A stretch of DNA of 64,000 nt from Epiperipatus broadwayi (lineage: Eukaryota; Onychophora; Udeonychophora; Euonychophora; Peripatidae): positions 3,496,646-3,560,645 of the forward strand of contig JAQFVV010006199.1 in assembly GCA_028023455.1 (NCBI GenBank). The letters are read 5' to 3'. This document shows, piece by piece, positions 1 through 12,765 of this stretch (its first letter is position 1; each line of letters begins with the position of its first letter). Under the pieces are notes generated by a model, which saw only the letters and a list, made by a program, of their open reading frames with translations, had not been told where the DNA came from and searched no databases. Position numbers and translations under genes: made by a program.

Positions 1-108
1 TAGCTTGCTGTGTATGGCAAAATATATATAGTGAATTTTGCCTGTTTTAACAACAGTTATACACCAGCATAAGAAAAGGGGGTCATGTGATGTTTATTGG
101 TTCAAATG
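1..108 (+). repeat. R1b ribozyme-repeat fragment, cut by window edge
   Basis: This matches the reverse complement of 5338-5392 and 5743-5800: it shares the block TAGCTTGC.GTGT.TGGCAA, then GTTTTGCCTGTTTTAACAAC, then GTCATGTGATGTTTATT. It is the part of the R1b unit that lies downstream of the hammerhead core. The core itself would lie left of the window. It is inverted relative to the copy at 5.3 kb. Confidence 0.75.
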
Positions 109-3100
109 TTTGTAATTAAGATTTTATATATATAAAAATCTGATTGCCCATTTCCAAGTATAAATTTATATGCAATTATTTCTTGCAATATAATGTTTTA
201 AAGTCATTTTATCCTTTTGTAAAATATCCTAATCAATAATAAGTAAAAAATAAATAAATTTCCATATCTATTATATATTAGGTATATTGTGATTTTTGTA
301 GCATATCAAATGAAATAAAAATAGTGAAACTACATCACTAATGATCAGGTAAAATTATATTGTTTTTTAGAACTAGTCAGTTTCGCACACTTGCAATTCA
401 TAAAAAAATGGGAAAAATAGTCTAATCAGAATGAATATAATTTTACTAATATACATTTGTGATGACATACCTTCACTTAAACATTATATAAATCATCATA
501 TGTATATATTAAATATTTTCGTGGGCATACAGATTTGAAAATTAAAATATAACAGATATTCTTTTATTGGAGTTGAAATTTTACTTGGATTATTACACAG
601 AAAAAATCTTGTTATATTTTTGTGTTTTCACACATACTTACATACATACACCTATTAATAAACTGAAGTTCAAGATTTATATGTAGAATGTAAATAACAT
701 AATAAAATGTGCTTTTTTATATCACATTAAATATAAAAACTTGAAAATTAAACTCGTTAGATATTTCTGTTAGCAGCATGTTAAGAGATAATTTCTTTTT
801 ATTGACAGAAATGTTATTCATTTACTTAAGTGGTTAAGAACAAAATTATATATCATAGTTTAAACTATCAATATGATAATCATAAATTTGACAAAACTAA
901 ATAATCCTAAAGTTAGTTGATATGAGAGTCATGTGATTGATGTTCACGCACCAGATGTGTTGATTGAGTTTTGATAGAGAAACCTTAAGATTTTTAGTTT
1001 ATAACTATATCAATAGGCTAAGGTGCATATGACAGCACCATTTGATTAAACAAAATATTGTAATATTAATTATTTTTAAGATATTGATTAGTTCTTAGAG
1101 AGAAGAAATGTTAACTTATTACTTGAAAAATAAATACTTTTTATATTTATATAAATTTAAACTTGAATCAATAAAAAAATATTATTTTCCAGAGAAATGA
1201 TTTGCAAAATTTGTCATTATTTTAATTGTTGTTAATCTATTTTTTCTTCCTTATTATTCAGCTATTTATTTTTTGTTATATTTGTTTTATTTTTCACCTT
1301 CAAATAGTTACATTAAAAACTGAAAAATCTTTTCCTGTTACAATTTATTATTTATAGATTCCAAAAATTGCAGCTATAAAACTTTTCAAATATCACATAA
1401 ACTTTTAAAACCATCTGGATATTTCAATCAGAATTTTTATTGAAAGATTTGAAATTACAAAACCGTTTGAAGTATACTGCATATTTTTATATGAATTGAA
1501 AATCTTTTTTTTTTTAAAAGTTACCCAATTCTTCAGAACTATAAGTCATCATTTTTAAAGCCATTGAATGGACGAAATCAACTTTTTTTTTTTTTAGCAA
1601 ATCCTTGCAAAAATAAAAATGATATATGACATCTGTAGAAAAGTACACATAGTGTAGATTCAATTTATTATTTTATAAATAGCTTTGCGTAGTTTAAAGC
1701 AGTAGTCGAGAGGCAGATTTGAGCTCAAGGTTCATGAATTGCTGTTCAATTCTGTCACATTCTGTATTCAAACTTTATGTAAATTTTAATGTAAACTCTA
1801 AAGCAACACACTATTCCATTATTTTATATATAGTTTATAAATATGTCTCAAATTTAATATTAATGATATATACATGTGTATATTTTATTGTTGTTATTAT
1901 ATTATCAGTTGTTGAATAAATAGTCATCACTGAATGGCAGCATGAGTATATAACTAAGTGATGTTTAGTATTTTATTGGATAATGATTTATAAATTTTAT
2001 TATATACAGGTTACAATTTATATTTACTTATCATATATATATTGTAACTTAATTGCATGACTAATCCATCAACTATTATATGGGGTAGATATATACAACA
2101 AACTTCTAGCTCAGTCTAATCAGATTGCTTTCTTTTATATAAAATTCTAATAAACACAAATCTTACTCATTTCATGTCTAATATATTATATCAATATTAA
2201 TAAATTGTTTAACAATAAAATAACAATAATCATGAGAATTGTTATCAAATCATCCAGTAAGGTACAACATTTTAACATTGAGTATATACCAAAAACATAT
2301 TCTCAGTGGATTAGGAATATCATGAAACACTATTCCATTAAAATATCCATGATACTCCAGTGACTCATAATAAAATAAGTAAATTATGTTTAATATTGCA
2401 ATTTTTTATGTTAAATTTAATTATAATATAATATTTATCAAATTATTAAAATGATTGTATACCACTTCTTTATTAACATTCTTTAACTCAATCAACATTT
2501 TGGGTAACTATTGTTGCTTAAAATAAATAAATTAATTTACATAACCAAATATAGAGAGCTACATTTAAAAATAATTAAGAAACAAATATCTTAATTAATT
2601 CTTCACTTTCAAAATAATTAACTAATTTTTTTATAAATTGACTGAAAACTAAATTAAAAATATTAATCAACACTTATCACTATTAATTATTATAAACAAA
2701 TTTAAAATAATTTCTTATTACCATGTATTATAATCCAATTATTTTATTTTTATATGGCATGTTAATTATTCACTCTTCATCATGATCTTTGAGAATGATG
2801 AAGAATTAATATTTTAGATACAACATCAAATGTCTTTAACAATCATAATATTTTTTATTATTTATTATCTTCTTTTAGATTGTAAGCAATAATACCAAAT
2901 ATATTTAATTATTACAATATATATATGTGGCAGGGATGATGAACAATGACTTGGAAAAAAGAAAAGAGACTCTCAACACTTAATTAATTTAAAAACAAAC
3001 ATTAACATTTATTATATTAATATTATACAAAATTTAAAATAATTTACACATATTATCACAAAATTTTATAAACTAATATTAACAAAGTGATTATAATAAA

Positions 3101-4052
3101 TTAAAATAATTCATACTTTACTCTAAAATTATTTGTAAACAGGATATATTATATTCCATACTTTACTCCATTAACATTAAAATATTTCTTAATATTTTAT
3201 ATTAAAAATATATCAACAAAATATACAATTTGTATTTTCATCAAATTACAAATATTTCACAAATGTATTCTTTTATATTATAATTCCTTCCTATAATATT
3301 ATTATCTAATTACAATTCTATAACTTATTTTATTCCTTCTATTTTTATTATTTTGTTCTAAAACAAATATTTAATTATTTTAAATGTTCTTAAGACATGG
3401 CACTTGATTATATTACTTACAATAATACAAATAATTATCCAGATTTCTTTTCAATACCATATCTCTTATACTTCATACTTTCATTCTGTATTTTGATCTC
3501 TGATATCCAATAAAACCATTCATAAAATATTTTTTCTCACATTCTTTAGCATCTTATTCATTTTGTATTTCATCATTCTTGTAATTACTATTACTTAAAT
3601 CTTCAATTCCCTTATATGATGTTTATACCAGTGTGATTTTTCTTGATAACAAGTGTGGGATGAATATCTTATAAAATTATAATAAATGATACCATGGACA
3701 AAATGTAATTTAAGGACACATATTATCTTGTGTCTACCTTAATTTTTTTATCTTGGCTGCTATTTCAAGCTCTTACAAATTTGAGAAAAATGTCATTATT
3801 CATTATATCATAAATATTCTGACTTACTCTATAATGTATCATTTTAATCTTATTGAACACATCCCCAACACTACATGATTTCCAATAAATTCACTTTCCC
3901 ATATCACTACTTAGAATCTAATACTTCATATTAAATACTTATCATCATATAAAATATTATTCATCATTTCTCTAATAACATCTAAACTTATTTTAACACA
4001 TTAGTACTTTTAATATATCAAGAAGACTAAAAAACAAACAAATAGTTTATAA
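109..4052. other. AT-rich non-coding stretch
   Basis: I see no gene here. The only open frames are short AT-biased ones. From about 2140 the plus strand is strikingly poor in G, with long runs built from A, T and C, while 109-2139 is ordinary AT-rich sequence. The skewed part may be old mobile-element DNA, but no domain can be read. Confidence 0.6.
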
Positions 4053-4068
4053 TATAATTTATCATAAT

Positions 4069-4110
4069 GCCTCACTGATGAAAGCCATTAGCTTGTAACC
4101 AGTTTGGGGA
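4069..4110 (+). ncRNA. Hammerhead ribozyme motif, R1a unit 1 (one core change)
   Basis: The core CTGATGA is at 4075-4081. Stem II is AAGC/GCTT with loop CATTA (4082-4094). Next comes GTAAC (4095-4099) where GAAAC is expected, then a 2-nt loop CA and GTT (4102-4104), the predicted cleavage triplet. Stem I pairs CCTCA (4070-4074) with TGGGG (4105-4109). The short stem III (AC/GT, 2-nt loop) and open stem I make it type I, the form known from PLEs and animal retrozymes. The A13 to T change probably kills activity. Confidence 0.65.
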
Positions 4111-4486
4111 TAAGGATAATTCTAGATAGAGATTTTAAATGTTTTCTCTTGTGGCATTTATTTAAAAAGCTTGTTTAAAGCTATTAGCATCCTCATTATA
4201 TTGCCTTTGTAAATACAAATTTATTAAATGAAGACACATGATGTATGACTTGATTTCCTTACTATTATAATTTGGCATTTGAGACTTTGGTGATGTTATA
4301 TTGCTAAACTATTAATATAAGGTGTATCTGAATTTTTTTCAGTCCCATATGACTTTTTAAGTTAGAAAGCTAAATTTGAAGACATATAGATGTCTGAAAA
4401 TTTCAGTTTTTCTACTTAATAATTAAATATTTGATAAATGCTGAGTTTGAGTTTGGATTTTAGATCTAGTATCTGAATGTCCTCAT

Positions 4487-4527
4487 GCCTCATTGATGAG
4501 AGCCATTAGCTCAAAACTGGTTTGGGA
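4487..4527 (+). ncRNA. Hammerhead ribozyme motif, R1a unit 2 (two core changes)
   Basis: TTGATGA (4493-4499) replaces CTGATGA. Stem II is GAGC/GCTC with the same CATTA loop (4500-4512), and AAAAC stands where GAAAC is expected. Loop TG is followed by GTT (4520-4522), and stem I is CTCA/TGGG. Compared with unit 1 the first stem II pair changes from A-T to G-C, a compensatory change. The combined consensus of both units is a complete hammerhead core. Confidence 0.6.
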
Positions 4528-4697
4528 TTAGGGATAATTTTAGATAGAGATTTTAAATGCTTTCTCTTGCAGCAATTATTGAAAAATCTTATTTAGAGCT
4601 ATTAGCGCATTCATTATATGACATTTGTAAATGCAAGCTTGTTAAATTAAGTCACGTGATGTATGACTTAGTTTCCTTACTATTATAATTTATCATA

Positions 4698-5337
4698 AAT
4701 ATAATAATTTATTTATCTTTCACTAATAAAGAAATCAACCATACATATGATTATACAATCATATTAATATTATAATAGATATATTTGATCCTTTATTATA
4801 TACTCTCACATAAATTCACATATTATAAATATCACACATTTACCTGATTCATTACTTAAAATTATATACCAATATCATATTTTATTTTAAAAAATTAGGT
4901 TAATCAATTATTACTGATAACTCTCTTGTGGATATCATTTTTTCCCGATTATAGAACTATAATCAAAAATAAATTTGAGTTTTTTTTATACAAAAAATTT
5001 TAAAATACTTAAATCTACAAAACAGCACGTGAAATAAATAATTTCCAGTACTCAATACTATTTTAATGTGTAGTCAATTCAACTAAAATACTATAAAGAA
5101 AAGGTTTTCTTCAATTTCATGAAATAAAAAAAAATCATAAAACGTCTGTGAGAATATATTGTTACCATGATGACAACATTACCAACTGTTTGCTCAAAAG
5201 AAAAGAACTTTCTTTCTTCCTCTTCTCTCCCCTTTGTGCTTTTCACCATTATTTTTTATAATTTGAAAATATAAATAAAAATCCAAATAAAAGTTATTTA
5301 TTAATAACAATAGTAAGTTTATGTAATAAGTTTATCC
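4698..5337. other. AT-rich non-coding stretch
   Basis: I see no gene or clear repeat. It continues the G-poor plus-strand composition found before R1a. Confidence 0.5.
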
Positions 5338-5820
5338 TTGTTAAAACAGGCAAAACTCACTATATGTATTGCCACACACGGCAAGCTAGAGTAATCAATG
5401 GATTCCAGAAGGCTTGTACATAAAATCCCCATCTAGTGCCTACTCATCCAATATTCCCAAACAAGTTTCTGACTTGTGGCCTTTGTCAGTGAGGAGCCTT
5501 GAATCTGAGAGCACTGCATCTAGATTTTAGAATCCAATGCAACTCTCCAGCAGCCACCTTTTATCTCCACTTAACTACAAACTATAAGTCTTAAAATGAA
5601 AACATCTTAATGTTTTCAATCCAAGCCCATTAACTTATATAGTCATATGGGTCTGAACTCAGTTCAGTACCCATACATTTTGGTGTCTTTGGTTCTTTAA
5701 TAACCATATTCACCACTATCCTATGAGGCAGGATTGGTTTTAAGCTAATAAACATCACATGACCACCACTTCTTATGCTTGTGCATAATTGTTGTTAAAA
5801 CAAGCAAAACTCTCTATACG
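5338..5820 (-). mobile_element. R1b ribozyme repeat, 454-bp period
   Basis: Read on the minus strand, the GTTTTGC.TGTTTTAACAA block occurs at both ends, at 5820-5791 and 5362-5338, giving a period of 454 bp (TTAAAA at 5341 and 5795). This is one full tandem unit plus a little of the next. The hammerhead core lies inside. Two segments resemble R1a: the roughly 100 bp before the core, and the block around GGGTACTGAA and CCCATATGACT. The region after the core differs from R1a. It is less AT-rich than its surroundings and has no ORF. Confidence 0.7.
5455..5494 (-). ncRNA. Hammerhead ribozyme motif in R1b
   Basis: On the minus strand stem I CTCA (5493-5490) precedes CTGACAA (5489-5483), a variant of CTGATGA. 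A 13-nt stem II region with about three pairs (GGC/GTC) follows, then a perfect GAAAC, loop TT and cleavage triplet GTT (5462-5460), then TGGG closing stem I. Spacing is identical to R1a. Two changes fall in the first core box, so present activity is doubtful. Confidence 0.55.
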
Positions 5821-8800
5821 TATTATCCTTCCTTATATATAACATCTATATGATTATTTTACTATTTAATATGGGTATTTTATTATTTTAAAAAGTTTAT
5901 TTCTTCCCTCAAATAGCAAAAATATATACTGATAGGATTACAAAATTCTAATATTATTTTTTCAAATAATTCAACATTCAAAATAGTTAATGGCATACAG
6001 ATATATGAATATTAAAAATAGTACTTATAAATTTTTCAAGAATAATTAATCTGTATTACCTTCTTCACTTAGGCAATTATCAATTTGTCATAAATAAATT
6101 CATATCTTTAATATCAATAGTCTTAATGAATAGAAGTAATTATCTTTGCCAAGATTTAGCAAAAAATGTTTTATATCATAATGCATATAAAAACTAATAA
6201 GAAATAATTTTTTTTTAATTTCCTTTTTGTTTTATATAAGAAAAATGGTTTAACAATCTACAGTTTTTGTCTATTTAAATGAAGTTTTGTTTCTTCCATT
6301 ATTTTAAGTTTGTAATTAGTCCATGTAAAATACCAATGAGGATAGATCATTTCTTATTCCATGATAAAATTAATTAATAAACCTGTTTAAAACTATTATT
6401 ATTACTGTTACTAGTAAAATAATAACAATTTTAATAAATTTACATTTAAATTTTTTAGATAAAAAATAGGGCTTCTATCTAGAATGTTTTCTTGCTTTAT
6501 CTCTTCTTATCACCTGCTTATCTTCTATTTATATGAAAAATTTCACAATATCTGATTGGTTAATTACTTTCAGACATCTAGAAAAAATGAATATTAATTA
6601 CTGTCTACAATTTTCAAAAGAATTAAAACTAGTATTATTAAATCAATATTTTTTAATTTTAATAATGCAAATTTTAAATTATCTTTTAATAACATAATAC
6701 TCTTTATTAAAATTAAATTTTAACACTTAACTTTTATAATATACATTATTATTATAAGTATTGATTTATGAATTTTTAAAAAAATTTATATGATCAAAAA
6801 ATAACACATTATTTAAACAATGAACAAATGAAATATTGTATCAGGAAGTAAATTTCATTTATTATTAAGTGAGTGTATGTGTGCACATCTACAACACACA
6901 TCTCATTCCCCATTTATTTTATCATTAATTAAATGATTTCAAAATAACAAATAACTAAAAATTTTCAAATTGATTATTAATAATCATAAAAAATATTACT
7001 TTCAATCATTACAACTACTAATTAAACTAACTTACATGATTTGAACTATTATTTATTTTTTATTTTAAAATAAATAGTACAATTTATATTTCAAACTATA
7101 ACTTATATAAATATCTATCTAAAAAATTAACTCAAATGTAACACTAAAAAAACAATATCCTACAAATTAAATAAGTTTCTTATCCATCTTTATATAAAAT
7201 TTAAATTTTTTTATTAAAATTGACCCTTGACAACAACCATGCAATGATGTATTAAATAGAAAAATTTCAATATATATACATAATCTTTTTTATGATTTAT
7301 GATAAATATTTTTGTTATATTATAAATATTAAAAAAAGAGTATTTATGCACTTCTATATATCTTGGCTTAAAAAAAAAACATCTAAGTAATTTTTCAATT
7401 AAGAGCATAAATTACTTGGCTTTAAAGTAAAAAATAAAACCATTAAACTCAATATATTAGTTGAAGCTTGTTGATGAGCATATGCTAATAACAGCTGTAA
7501 TTATAAGAATGTGTGAAGTGTTATTATACATTTCCTCTGCCCAGTTTTTTAAGATCTCATATAAGAATCAAAATGTTTTCTTTCATTTAAGAGAAAATTC
7601 TGTACAAGCTATAATTAATACTTAAAAAGCAATATAAGCATCAGTATGAGATTGCAAAAGGAATGCATCAAAATTTTTTTAATAATTTAAAAAAGCAATA
7701 AAAATGTTATATAATTTTAATATATCATTATGAATTATTTATTTTCTCTTTTGGTTTTTCTCTTTTTCTCTTATTAAAAATTTTCAATATTTTTTTATTC
7801 TGATAAATGTTGCATATTATATGTTTTCTTCAAAGAATTGGTATTAACAATAATAAAAAAAGAATTATATTTTATTCTAAATGTGTAATTATTTTATTGC
7901 AAGATGATATTTTTTTACATTATTTAATAATACCTTTTCAAATGTTTCGATTTTTTTTATCTTCAAATGTAAAAATGATATATTAAGATATATCATTTTC
8001 CCAAATGGTTTTATCAGCATTAACATTATAGTGAGAAACATTTAACCAATTGAAACAAAATCTTAAAATTACAATTATTTGATTAATATAATCATAGTGA
8101 TATCATCAGATACAAGTAAAAATTAAATTTCAAATGTATTATTCAAAATCTTTTCATTGCACTGCAATCTCATGATTAAATGTGTATACAAAGATATTGT
8201 CAAAATGCAAAATATTTTTCAACACAATACAAATCACTGCTCACCCTAATTAATTACTATTCAAAAGTATCATTTTGTTCCCAAAGTAATGCAATTCAAT
8301 AATTTTTAGAGATTATCAGTCCAGAGAAATCTTTCTGTCTTTTACTTCTTAATATCTTACATTTTACTGATTTACTAATATAAAATACAAAAACTATATT
8401 TTTTAAATAAACTAATTGATTAATAATAAAAGAAAAAAATGTTTTAATAAATCAATTGATTAATTTTTGTTGTAAAATTTTTTTAATGTATAATATAAAT
8501 AAATTAAGTCTTATTTAATAAGTTTTTATTAAATGTATTTTTTAAAATTTATATTAATTAAAATATATATCATTTCTAAATTTTTTTTTTTTATTTTGAT
8601 ATTTTTTAATTGAATAGTTATAAGATACTTAAGCTAAAATTTAATGATTCAAAATTAAAATGTGTCAAAACACTTAAAATAATTAAAAATTCTGTTTCTT
8701 TTTTATTATAAATTTCAGAAGAATTTATGCAAACTATTTACATTTTTTAAAAAAATGATTGTTTTTTTACTAGAAAAATTTGTCAAAAAATCTATAATTC

Positions 8801-10320
8801 TAATAAAAATTAGATTAAATGTCATGAATAGAATATAAAAACAATTACATAAATATTTAATCATTAAAATTGTAAATGCATCAATGATTCATAATTTTTT
8901 TATTTACTGAAAATCAATATTAAAATAAACGTTTTACATAAATTAGATGGCATAAATTAGAATTTAGTATATAAGCATTCTACAAATAATTTGACTTTTT
9001 TTAGACATTTATTAGTCCCATCTCTTTCCCACTAAAGATTTATCATGGATATTTATGAAACTGCTAATAATTATAATTTGAATGAAAAAGCAGACACAGA
9101 ATACAGATACCCACTTAATATTAATTTGTTAGGATGTCACTGCTTTTGAATTATGTGTCTGCATTATTTTTCCAATTTTTTTGCAATATTCTTTCATTTT
9201 CTGTGACATATAGCAAATAGCATTTTGTTTTTAAAGCATACTCTGACTTTTTTTTATGAAGTTCATGCATTTTAGTATATCTAATAATTTGCATTTTTAA
9301 ATCTCTAGAAAATTTTTAAATTTTATAAAGTTATTATATATTATAATATCTATGCAGTAATTATCTATTTTTGTAAATACAATTAATTTATTTTATATAA
9401 AAACTAGGAGGTGCATTCTAAAACATTAATACACATTCTATTTATTAGTAATTAAAAAATTCTACAAATAAATATATTCTTTTAGATATCATTATAATTG
9501 CTAATTTCTGGAAAATAAATATAAAAAAATTATTTTTATTTTTCAAAAAATTAGCAATTATAATTATATTTAGGAATTTTATCTTAATTATTGAAAAATA
9601 GAAAGCAGTTAGTGCTGTAAATCATAAATACAAATATAAAAATAAAAATATTTATCTGTTGCTATAAGCAAAGAAATTTATATTTTTAGAGCAAACAATG
9701 TCCTTCATATAACAGTTTTATAGATATAATACTATTATGTGTGTAATATAATTGTAGTAACATCACACTTTGTCACTATTTATATTCATAAGTGATTTTT
9801 TTAAAATTTATTTAACAATATTTATTTAACAGCAGAAGTTTAGTCCACAACCTATTATTATTGCTATATGTTAATGTATGTGCTCTATAATGCAAGTTTT
9901 ATTTACTAAAAATATTAATTACATAATCAGGCAATTATATCTGTGTCTACTTTAGACTCACTATCTTTTATTAAATATAAATAACTTCTTTATATTGTCA
10001 TCTTTCTTATAATTTTTATTCTCAAATTCAGGTTCTTACCCATGAAATAAATTCTTTTTATTTATATCAATATTATCCATCTTCCAATTACAATCCAAAT
10101 TAAGGATATAATGAGTCTGATGTAGACTTTTTAAGAAATCTATGAAAAATGGAATAATTAATAAAAGTGCATGCAACAACTGATATAAAGTAAATAACAA
10201 TGCCTAAAACTTCCTTTCATAATAAGACAATCATTTGTTATTTGTTTAAAGATATACTTAAAAAAGGTTGCAAACTTCTGATTTAAGCTCTAAATTTGAT
10301 TTATAGTCATATAACATACA
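5821..10320. other. AT-rich desert
   Basis: About 4.5 kb of very AT-rich sequence with homopolymer runs and no ORF above background. The single 64-codon open frame near 7.2-7.4 kb is low-complexity and not credible. I see no recognisable element. Confidence 0.6.
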
Positions 10321-10321
10321 T

Positions 10322-10325
<4 letters not shown>

Positions 10326-10362
<37 letters not shown>

Positions 10363-10386
10363 GTATATGTATATAAATAGATAAGT

Positions 10387-10419
<33 letters not shown>

Positions 10420-10436
10420 CAACTTATCTATTTATA
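10326..10436. repeat. (TA)n tract with long hairpin
   Basis: A (TA)n run at 10326-10361 is followed by a perfect 19-bp inverted repeat, TATAAATAGATAAGTTGTA (10372-10390) and its complement (10418-10436), enclosing a second (TA)n run. This is a cruciform-capable microsatellite. Confidence 0.9.
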
Positions 10437-10796
10437 GAATTTTTAAATATATATACATGATTTGAAAAAAAAAAGCTCTGAGTAAGGTATTTTTTATTGT
10501 ACTGAAACATCAGCCATTTAGCTGTTATACTTTTATTACATGGAAACTCCTGGAAATAATATAATCAATTTATATATATATATAATTAATATTTATTTAT
10601 ATAGCACTATGTTAATAAATTGTAATTGTAAATTAAAATCAAGCTAATGCACATGCACTTTACAGATTTTAAACTATATGTAAATGAATACTCTCATTCT
10701 CAAACATAAAGTCTTTATAAAAAGATAGAATGAATCCATCCATCTATGGGCCATTTTTAAGTTTTGGGATATATATATAATTAATAAAAATAAGGA
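10437..10796. other. AT-rich spacer
   Basis: I see nothing recognisable here apart from a short TATATATA run near 10570. Confidence 0.5.
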
Positions 10797-11330
10797 GGTA
10801 ATATTCATTAAATAGAGAAACTAACATTTGTTGTTAACAAAAATTCTCAATTACTACTAATTGACAATTCCTGAAGCTAAGCAAATTTTACTCATATACC
10901 TATAATAGCTCTTTTATTGGGAGTGAGTCTTTTTGTTGAAGTAAAAGAGAATCCTTTATTTCAAACCCAAGTTCTTATATGGATTTAAATACAGAAAGCT
11001 ATTTTCTTTATAGGTGTGAGAATGTGAAAGAATAACATCTTTCTTGACATTCTGCAAATAATATTTTTAACTTCTCCAGAGAGTTGTATATATTGAAATA
11101 AATGTTTCTATGAATTGTTGTTATAATAATTAATAGACATGAAGAGATAATATCATTAAATAGAGAGAGAAACCTTAACTTTTGTTGTTACCAAGAAATT
11201 ATCAATTACTACTAATTGACAATTCCTGAGTGTAAGCAAGTTTTTACTCATAAACAAATAACAGCTCTTATGTTGGGGGTCTTTTTTTTGAAGTAAAAAG
11301 ATCCCCAACAAAAAAGTTATTATAGGTTTG
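10797..11330. repeat. R3 repeat, tandem units with 348-bp period
   Basis: Unit 1 starts near 10797 and unit 2 near 11145. CATTAAATAGAG lies at 10806 and 11154, and CAATTACTACTAATTGA is shared by both. Unit 2 stops after about 180 bp. The shared core TCAATTA.CTAC.TAATTGA is itself a small hairpin. No coding capacity and no hammerhead core was found on either strand. The tandem-then-inverted layout resembles that of the ribozyme repeats. Confidence 0.7.
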
Positions 11331-11514
11331 TGACCAACTGATGATTTCTGGTTTATCATGAAATACATATAGTGGTGATTATTTATCTTTTCAACATATG
11401 TGTTCAAATATATCAGTGTTTATGAGATATTGTGGAGAGGGGTGGGATGTGTGAAAGTTTGTGCTCATATAACCTATATATTACATATATAGACACAGGT
11501 ATGTAATAAGCCTG

Positions 11515-11690
11515 TGTGTTTTAGTTATTATAAGTTTGTGAGTAAACACTTGCTTAGCCTCAGGAATTATCAATTAGTAGTAATTGAAAATTTCTTAGTA
11601 ACACCAAAGGTTAAAGTTTATTTAATGAATATTATCTTCTCATTTTTCTTAATTATTATGACAATCTATAGAAACATTTAATTCATATAT
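11515..11690 (-). repeat. R3 repeat, inverted third copy
   Basis: The reverse complement matches the end of R3 unit 1 (AATGTTTCTAT then ATAATAATTAA) and then the start of units 1 and 2 through CAATTACTACTAATTGA. The array therefore ends in a fold-back copy facing units 1 and 2. Confidence 0.7.
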
Positions 11691-11775
11691 ATAAACCATT
11701 TTACAATTATAAATATCCAGTAACGCCGTCTGTTTAATAGTCTATATATTTATATAATTATTTCAGTAACTTTAT

Positions 11776-11780
<5 letters not shown>

Positions 11781-11842
<62 letters not shown>
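11781..11842. repeat. (TA)n microsatellite
   Basis: About 31 uninterrupted TA units. Confidence 0.95.
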
Positions 11843-11845
<3 letters not shown>

Positions 11846-12261
11846 CTGAAAGTTTAATAGTTATATCTTGGTTGTAAAATACTATTTGTGCTTATTTTAT
11901 CATTATTTATTCTTCAATCAAAAAGTAGCTTTTATTTTTGCTTCATTGCCATTAAAAACTATTTTTTTTAAAATCTTTAATCGAAGTATTAATAAAATAA
12001 TAAGCTTCAGTATTAAAAATAAAGATTTTAGTACCACAATCTCATATGGTCTGCTACTATTTATGAATTAACTATCATAAACATTGTGTTTAGGCAAACT
12101 ACTCCCAAAATGGAATCTAATGCATTACATTAAAATGCAAAAGATATATTATCCAAGCATTTACAAATGCAGATTAATGCACAGATTATAGATTATTATG
12201 CTCTAAAGTGAAAGTATTAGTTGCATTAAAAATTTGATCATATTCCAATCATATTTATATA
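11843..12261. other. AT-rich spacer
   Basis: No gene or repeat recognised. The 67-codon open frame here is AT-biased and unsupported. Confidence 0.45.
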
Positions 12262-12765
12262 AAACTTTAAAAATGTATTAAATAATCTCCACACCTCCAA
12301 AAGATTCTTGTGAAAATATATGAATAAGACACAATAAAAGATAACCTCCAAGACGCATTTCATACTGAACCACTCATTAGTTGGCCCAACCTTTCTCTGT
12401 ATATCTTTATCATATATACAGTACTGTATTTATCAATAATAAATTGTTACATTTTGATTTATAAGTTACTCCACTTACAACTTTGCCATATTCTACTTTA
12501 GATAAATACAGTAATGATTATTATTAATAATGTGTGAAACTAGAGATGATCTTTTATTGTGTTCTTATTTATATGTTTATGAAGAAATATGTGGTAGGGT
12601 GGAGGTTATTTAATACATTGATAAAAGATATTACACATGAGAAAGAGAAAATAATAACTCCATGTATGTGTGCTCAATTAAAAGGCAGATAGATTAATCT
12701 ATAACAGAGATTTAAAGTTTTAAACTGGTCTAGCGATAATATCTAGAATGTTAAATGATGTGAAA
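12262..12765 (-). mobile_element. R2 ribozyme repeat, fold-back copy
   Basis: Positions 12262-12550 align with 60165-60470 in the same orientation. From about 12551 to 12765 the plus strand instead matches the reverse complement of 60470-60660. The two outer segments form roughly 80-bp inverted repeats (ATGTATTAAATAA at 12266 against its complement near 12610). This is one R2 unit joined head-to-head to part of another. There is no ORF. It is more diverged than the 60-kb copy. Confidence 0.7.
12345..12387 (-). ncRNA. Hammerhead ribozyme motif, R2 copy 1 (one core change)
   Basis: On the minus strand CCAA (12384-12381) leads into CTAATGA, one base off CTGATGA. A shortened stem II region follows, then GAAAT, a GC loop and the triplet GTC, with TTGG (12351-12348) closing stem I. 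Predicted cleavage is between 12352 and 12351. Relative to the 60-kb copy, stem II has lost three bases and pairs poorly, so it is probably inactive. Confidence 0.6.

Larger units (their letters stand above)
4053..4697 (+). mobile_element. R1a retrozyme-like tandem dimer with target duplication
   Basis: A first unit (about 4067-4484) is followed directly by a truncated second unit (about 4485-4683). Matching positions are 418 bp apart, for example GATAGAGATTTTAAAT at 4125 and 4543. Each unit opens with a hammerhead-like core. The same 14 nt, TATAATTTATCATA, occurs at 4053-4066 and 4684-4697. This looks like a target-site duplication, although TATAATTT also belongs to the element end, so the true duplication may be only about 6 nt. 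No ORF is present. Animal retrozymes are non-autonomous, a few hundred bp long, tandem and HHR-bearing, and this fits that class. About 100 bp before the core is also similar to R1b. Confidence 0.7.

Noticed and set aside
10797-11690. Hammerhead core in R3
   Set aside because: GAAAT..ATC-like and TAGTAG-like pieces occur, but no CTGATGA-type box at the right spacing was found on either strand.
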